DNA of 7,069 nucleotides from Clostridia bacterium (GTDB lineage Bacteria; Bacillota; DULZ01), in contig JAAYOX010000108.1 in assembly GCA_012520135.1 (NCBI GenBank), forward strand, positions 1 to 7,069, written 5' to 3'. The position numbers were made by a program, and so were the translations under genes. Within the stretch, counting starts at the first letter, position 1. Each line of letters begins with the position of its first letter. Shown here in pieces: positions 4,287-7,069 of this stretch. The notes under the pieces are model-generated. The model was given only the letters and a program-made list of their open reading frames with translations. It made no database searches and had not been told where the DNA came from.

Positions 4287-6788
4287 ATGTGGGATAGATT
4301 TACGGAAAGAGCACAAAAAGTAATTCATTTAGCTCAACAGGAAATGCAATCACTCAAACACCCTGCTGTAGGGACGGAACACCTGCTGTTAGGCTTGATT
4401 AATGAAGGACAAGGAGTAGCTGCCCGTTCTTTGGCTAACCTTGGTATCAGCGGAGAAGAAGTCAAGGAGCAGGTACTGCAACTGATCGGACAGGGCAATG
4501 CTGCTCCAAAAACGGAGTTAGTCTTAACTCCCAGGGCTAAACGGGTTTTGGAATTAGCCTATGAAGAAGCCAGAAATCAAGGGGTAGGCTATATTGGCAC
4601 GGAACACATCTTGCTTGGTTTAATCAGGGAAGGAGAAGGGGTTGCCGCCCGGGTTCTTTCAAATTTAGGCATAACCGGAGAGAAAATTCGTAGCCAGGTT
4701 AATGAAATATTGGGGGGAGGACCCCAACCGGGCTTTCACACTTTCAATTTGGCTCAATTCTTTGGCGGAGGGAACATGCCTGATGCCGGGGCCGGTCAAG
4801 TTCAGGGAACTGCTAAAAAGAAAAGGTCTACCAGCAATACTCCTACTTTAGACAGTTTCGGTAGAGATCTGACTCAAATGGCTAAAGAAGGTCAATTGGA
4901 TCCGGTAATCGGCCGGGAGAAAGAAATACAAAGGGTCATTCAAGTTCTAAGCCGTCGAACCAAGAACAACCCGGTGTTGATTGGAGAGCCGGGGGTAGGT
5001 AAAACTGCGATTGCGGAAGGGTTAGCCCAACAGATTGTAGCAGGAAAAGTACCGGAAACTTTAACCGGTAAAAGGGTTGTAACTTTGGATTTATCAAGCC
5101 TGGTGGCAGGCTCTAAATATAGAGGGGAATTTGAGGAGCGGCTGCGCAAAGTGATGGATGAAGTCCGGAATGCCGGTAATGTGATCGTGTTTATCGACGA
5201 ACTTCACACTTTAATCGGGGCCGGTGCAGCGGAAGGGGCCATTGATGCTGCCAATATCCTTAAGCCTGCTTTAGCCAGAGGGGAAATGCAGACGATTGGG
5301 GCTACTACCTTGGACGAATACCGGAAACACATCGAAAAAGACGCTGCTCTGGAAAGACGTTTCCAGCCCATTCAAGTGGGTGCTCCATCAGTAGAAGAAA
5401 CTATTGACATTTTGAAAGGCCTTAGGGACCGCTATGAAGCCCACCATAGGGTGAAGATTTCTGATGAGGCTATTGAAGCGGCAGCTAAATTGTCGGAACG
5501 CTATATTACGGACCGCTTCCTGCCTGATAAGGCCATCGACTTAATTGATGAAGCTGCTTCCAGAGTTCGGTTGGATATGCATACGGCACCGCCGGAGATT
5601 AAGGAGTTGGAAGCCCAGTACGAAAAAATCAAGAATGAAAAAGAAGCGGCCGTCAACGCCCAGGAGTTTGAAACCGCCGCTCGCTTAAGGGATGAGGAAC
5701 ATCAGCTTAAGGAAAAATTGGAACAGGCCAAAAAGGACTGGGATAATGAACGGGGCAAAAACGAATCAACAGTTACCGGAGAAGATATTGCCAAGATTGT
5801 ATCAAGTTGGACAGGGGTACCTGTTGCCAGACTGGAAGAAGCAGAAACTACTCGTCTCTTACAGTTGGAAGAATTGCTCCATAAAAGAGTCATCGGTCAA
5901 GATGAGGCAGTTAAGGCGGTGTCCAGGGCCGTCCGGCGGGCAAGAGCCGGGTTAAAAGATCCCAAGCGCCCCATCGGTTCCTTCATCTTCCTTGGACCGA
6001 CAGGGGTAGGAAAAACTGAGTTAAGCAAAGCCTTGGCTGAAGCGCTCTTTGATTCCGAAGATGCCATGGTTCGCCTGGATATGTCTGAGTATATGGAAAA
6101 ACACACTGTATCCAGGTTGGTGGGAGCACCTCCCGGCTATGTAGGTTACGAAGAAGCAGGACAGTTGACTGAGGCTGTACGCCGCAATCCTTACTCGGTA
6201 ATCTTGCTTGATGAAATTGAAAAAGCGCATCCTGATGTATTCAATATTCTGCTGCAAGTGTTGGAAGACGGGCGGTTGACAGACAGCCAGGGTCGCACTG
6301 TGGATTTCCGCAACACCGTGATTATCATGACCTCCAACGTGGGAGCACAAACTCTCCAAAGACAGGCCCGGGTAGGATTTGGGGCCGCCAGTGAAAGTAG
6401 TGATTACGAAAGCATGAAAGACAATGTCATGAATGAATTAAGAAGGACTTTCCGTCCGGAGTTCCTCAACCGGATTGACGAATTAATTGTCTTCCACTCT
6501 TTAAATCGCGAACACATTGGTCAGATTGTGACTTTGATGGTAGATGAGTTAAATAACCGGCTTAAGGAGCAAAACCTGGCCGTAGAAGTGACTGCCGCAG
6601 CAGAAGAATTGCTGTTGGCCGAGGGGTTTGACGAGAATTACGGAGCCCGGCCCCTAAGACGGGCGGTCCAGCGGTTGCTGGAGGATCCCTTGTCCGATGG
6701 ATTATTGGAGGGGCGTTTCCAAGAAGGTGATATTATTTTGGCGGATGCAGAGGGGGATAAAATCACCCTTAACAAAAAAGCTAACTAA
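4287..6788 (+). CDS. clpC: ATP-dependent Clp protease ATP-binding subunit ClpC
   Basis: Hsp100 AAA+ unfoldase that unfolds substrates, notably phosphoarginine-marked ones, and passes them to ClpP. Length is 833 aa (B. subtilis ClpC 810). The N-domain (1-145) has two Clp_N repeats, each with 'GTEHxLLGL'; Glu31 and Glu106 correspond to the phosphoarginine-binding glutamates of B. subtilis ClpC. The linker at about 145-187 is Gly/Phe-rich and longer than usual. D1 has Walker A GEPGVGKT (233-240), pore loop around Tyr278, Walker B ending Asp304-Glu305, and arginine-finger region LERRF (355-359). The middle domain (about 430-485) carries a UVR motif (around 450-470), distinguishing ClpC from ClpB. 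D2 has Walker A GPTGVGKT (570-577), pore loop GAPPGYVGY (613-621), Walker B ending Asp642-Glu643, the ClpP-docking VGF (696-698), and sensor-2 GARPLRR (786-792). All ATPase residues are intact. Last gene of the operon and under the CtsR operator; no separate promoter was recognised. A terminator follows 6 nt after the stop. Confidence 0.98.
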   Translation: MWDRFTERAQKVIHLAQQEMQSLKHPAVGTEHLLLGLINEGQGVAARSLANLGISGEEVKEQVLQLIGQGNAAPKTELVLTPRAKRVLELAYEEARNQGVGYIGTEHILLGLIREGEGVAARVLSNLGITGEKIRSQVNEILGGGPQPGFHTFNLAQFFGGGNMPDAGAGQVQGTAKKKRSTSNTPTLDSFGRDLTQMAKEGQLDPVIGREKEIQRVIQVLSRRTKNNPVLIGEPGVGKTAIAEGLAQQIVAGKVPETLTGKRVVTLDLSSLVAGSKYRGEFEERLRKVMDEVRNAGNVIVFIDELHTLIGAGAAEGAIDAANILKPALARGEMQTIGATTLDEYRKHIEKDAALERRFQPIQVGAPSVEETIDILKGLRDRYEAHHRVKISDEAIEAAAKLSERYITDRFLPDKAIDLIDEAASRVRLDMHTAPPEIKELEAQYEKIKNEKEAAVNAQEFETAARLRDEEHQLKEKLEQAKKDWDNERGKNESTVTGEDIAKIVSSWTGVPVARLEEAETTRLLQLEELLHKRVIGQDEAVKAVSRAVRRARAGLKDPKRPIGSFIFLGPTGVGKTELSKALAEALFDSEDAMVRLDMSEYMEKHTVSRLVGAPPGYVGYEEAGQLTEAVRRNPYSVILLDEIEKAHPDVFNILLQVLEDGRLTDSQGRTVDFRNTVIIMTSNVGAQTLQRQARVGFGAASESSDYESMKDNVMNELRRTFRPEFLNRIDELIVFHSLNREHIGQIVTLMVDELNNRLKEQNLAVEVTAAAEELLLAEGFDENYGARPLRRAVQRLLEDPLSDGLLEGRFQEGDIILADAEGDKITLNKKAN

Positions 6789-6794
6789 CATTTC

Positions 6795-6822
6795 AAGGTC
6801 CGGAAGATACCGGACCTTTTTT
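6795..6822 (+). terminator. Intrinsic terminator of the ctsR-mcsA-mcsB-clpC operon
   Basis: AAGGTCCGG (6795-6803) and CCGGACCTT (6810-6818) form a perfect 9-bp stem with a 6-nt loop, followed by a run of six T (6817-6822). It starts 6 nt after the clpC stop, so the transcription unit appears to end at clpC. Confidence 0.93.
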
Positions 6823-6845
6823 GTTTGCTGATAAAGTACCTATCC

Positions 6846-6862
6846 TTAATCGGTGTTAATCG
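6846..6862. repeat. Short direct repeat TTAATCG x2
   Basis: TTAATCG occurs at 6846-6852 and 6856-6862, starts 10 bp apart, i.e. one helical turn. It could be a binding site for an unidentified regulator, or chance. It does not match the CtsR heptad. Confidence 0.35.
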
Positions 6863-6863
6863 T

Positions 6864-7069
6864 GGGCGAAAGACGAAGCCCGGTTTGGGGATGAGCTCTG
6901 TCGTCTTCGGATGCCTCTGAAATCGCACCCTGCGGGTGCTCAGACTGTTGACAAAATATAATTTTAGGTAGATCGCTTTCGGCTGTAATGTTTGCTTCGC
7001 TACGGCGGAGTGCCTACGCCGTTACCGGCAGCAAGCTGCCGACGGCTGTGGCCCAACGCCCGCTCCGCA
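6864..7069. other. GC-rich non-coding tail with several bulged hairpins
   Basis: No gene is recognised after the clpC terminator up to the window edge. Base composition shifts: the last 69 bases (7001-7069) are 49/69 G+C (71%), visibly above the genes. Inverted repeats seen: CGAAAGACGA/TCGTCTTCG (6867-6876 with 6901-6909, 9 bp, one bulged A); TCTGA plus GCACCC with GGGTGC plus TCAGA (6916-6944, 11 bp, a 4-nt bulge on the 5' arm); ACGGCG/CGCCGT (7002-7007 with 7017-7022); and GCCGT plus CGGCAGC with GCTGCCG plus ACGGC (7018-7046, 12 bp, a 3-nt bulge on the 5' arm). None is followed by a T-tract. The region may be part of an interspersed intergenic repeat, a structured RNA, or the edge of a mobile element continuing beyond 7069. 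I cannot choose between these from sequence alone. Confidence 0.55.
7026..7041. repeat. Near-perfect palindrome in the GC-rich tail
   Basis: CGGCAGC and GCTGCCG flank a 2-nt AA centre (7 bp each side). As RNA or single-stranded DNA the realistic form is 6 bp with a 4-nt loop. Flanking GCCGT (7018-7022) and ACGGC (7042-7046) lengthen the stem across a 3-nt bulge. Confidence 0.6.

Noticed and set aside
5692..5955. An 87-aa + strand frame inside clpC
   Set aside because: It overlaps the ClpC middle domain and D2 start in another frame and has no family features.
6949..6965. TTGACA followed by TATAAT near 6949-6965 as a promoter
   Set aside because: The two hexamers are only 3 nt apart, far from the required 16-18, and neither has a properly spaced partner.
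7051..7057. GCCCAAC as an integron attC-type core (RYYYAAC)
   Set aside because: No matching GTTRRRY core is found at a suitable distance, and no integrase or cassette gene is visible.
1..7069. CRISPR arrays, tRNA or rRNA genes, insertion sequences, phage genes
   Set aside because: No regularly spaced repeats, cloverleaf or rRNA sequence, or transposase or phage protein was recognised on either strand.

Overview
The window is a stretch of a Bacillota (Firmicutes) chromosome, most likely from the class Clostridia; I do not assign a genus. The evidence is the gene order ctsR-mcsA-mcsB-clpC, Shine-Dalgarno sites of the AGGAGG type, intrinsic terminators with T-tracts, a CtsR box with the Gram-positive consensus, and TTG/GTG start usage. 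Every complete or partial gene reads on the + strand; I see no credible gene on the - strand.

Layout. Positions 1-1421 hold the 3' part of lysS (lysyl-tRNA synthetase), whose true start lies left of the window, followed by a strong hairpin terminator (1428-1460). Positions 1476-1918 hold a monocistronic unit: a predicted promoter, a GTG-started gene for a small lipoprotein with a DUF3887-like domain, an unexplained hairpin, and a terminator at 1997-2024. Positions 2025-2197 are the control region of the heat-shock operon: a SigA-like promoter (-35 at 2116, -10 at 2138), then a CtsR operator just after the predicted transcription start. Positions 2198-6788 are the four-gene operon ctsR-mcsA-mcsB-clpC, with gaps of 19, 12 and 6 nt, closed by a terminator at 6795-6822. 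The last 247 nt (6823-7069) are non-coding as far as I can tell, become very GC-rich (about 71% over the last 69 bases), and contain several bulged hairpins.

How the genes work together. CtsR represses its own operon by binding the heptad repeats in the leader. McsB, activated by the zinc-binding protein McsA, phosphorylates arginines on client proteins. ClpC, the AAA+ unfoldase, recognises phosphoarginine and feeds clients to ClpP, which is not encoded here. CtsR is itself inactivated and removed in stress, so the operon forms a feedback loop. All catalytic and binding motifs I know for these families are intact.

I do not see an undescribed biological system. The genes are a well-known housekeeping and stress module. 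The points worth a second look are an apparent tandem CtsR operator running into the ctsR ribosome binding site, start-codon corrections for ctsR and mcsA, a dyad over the ctsR -35 element, and the structured GC-rich tail after clpC.
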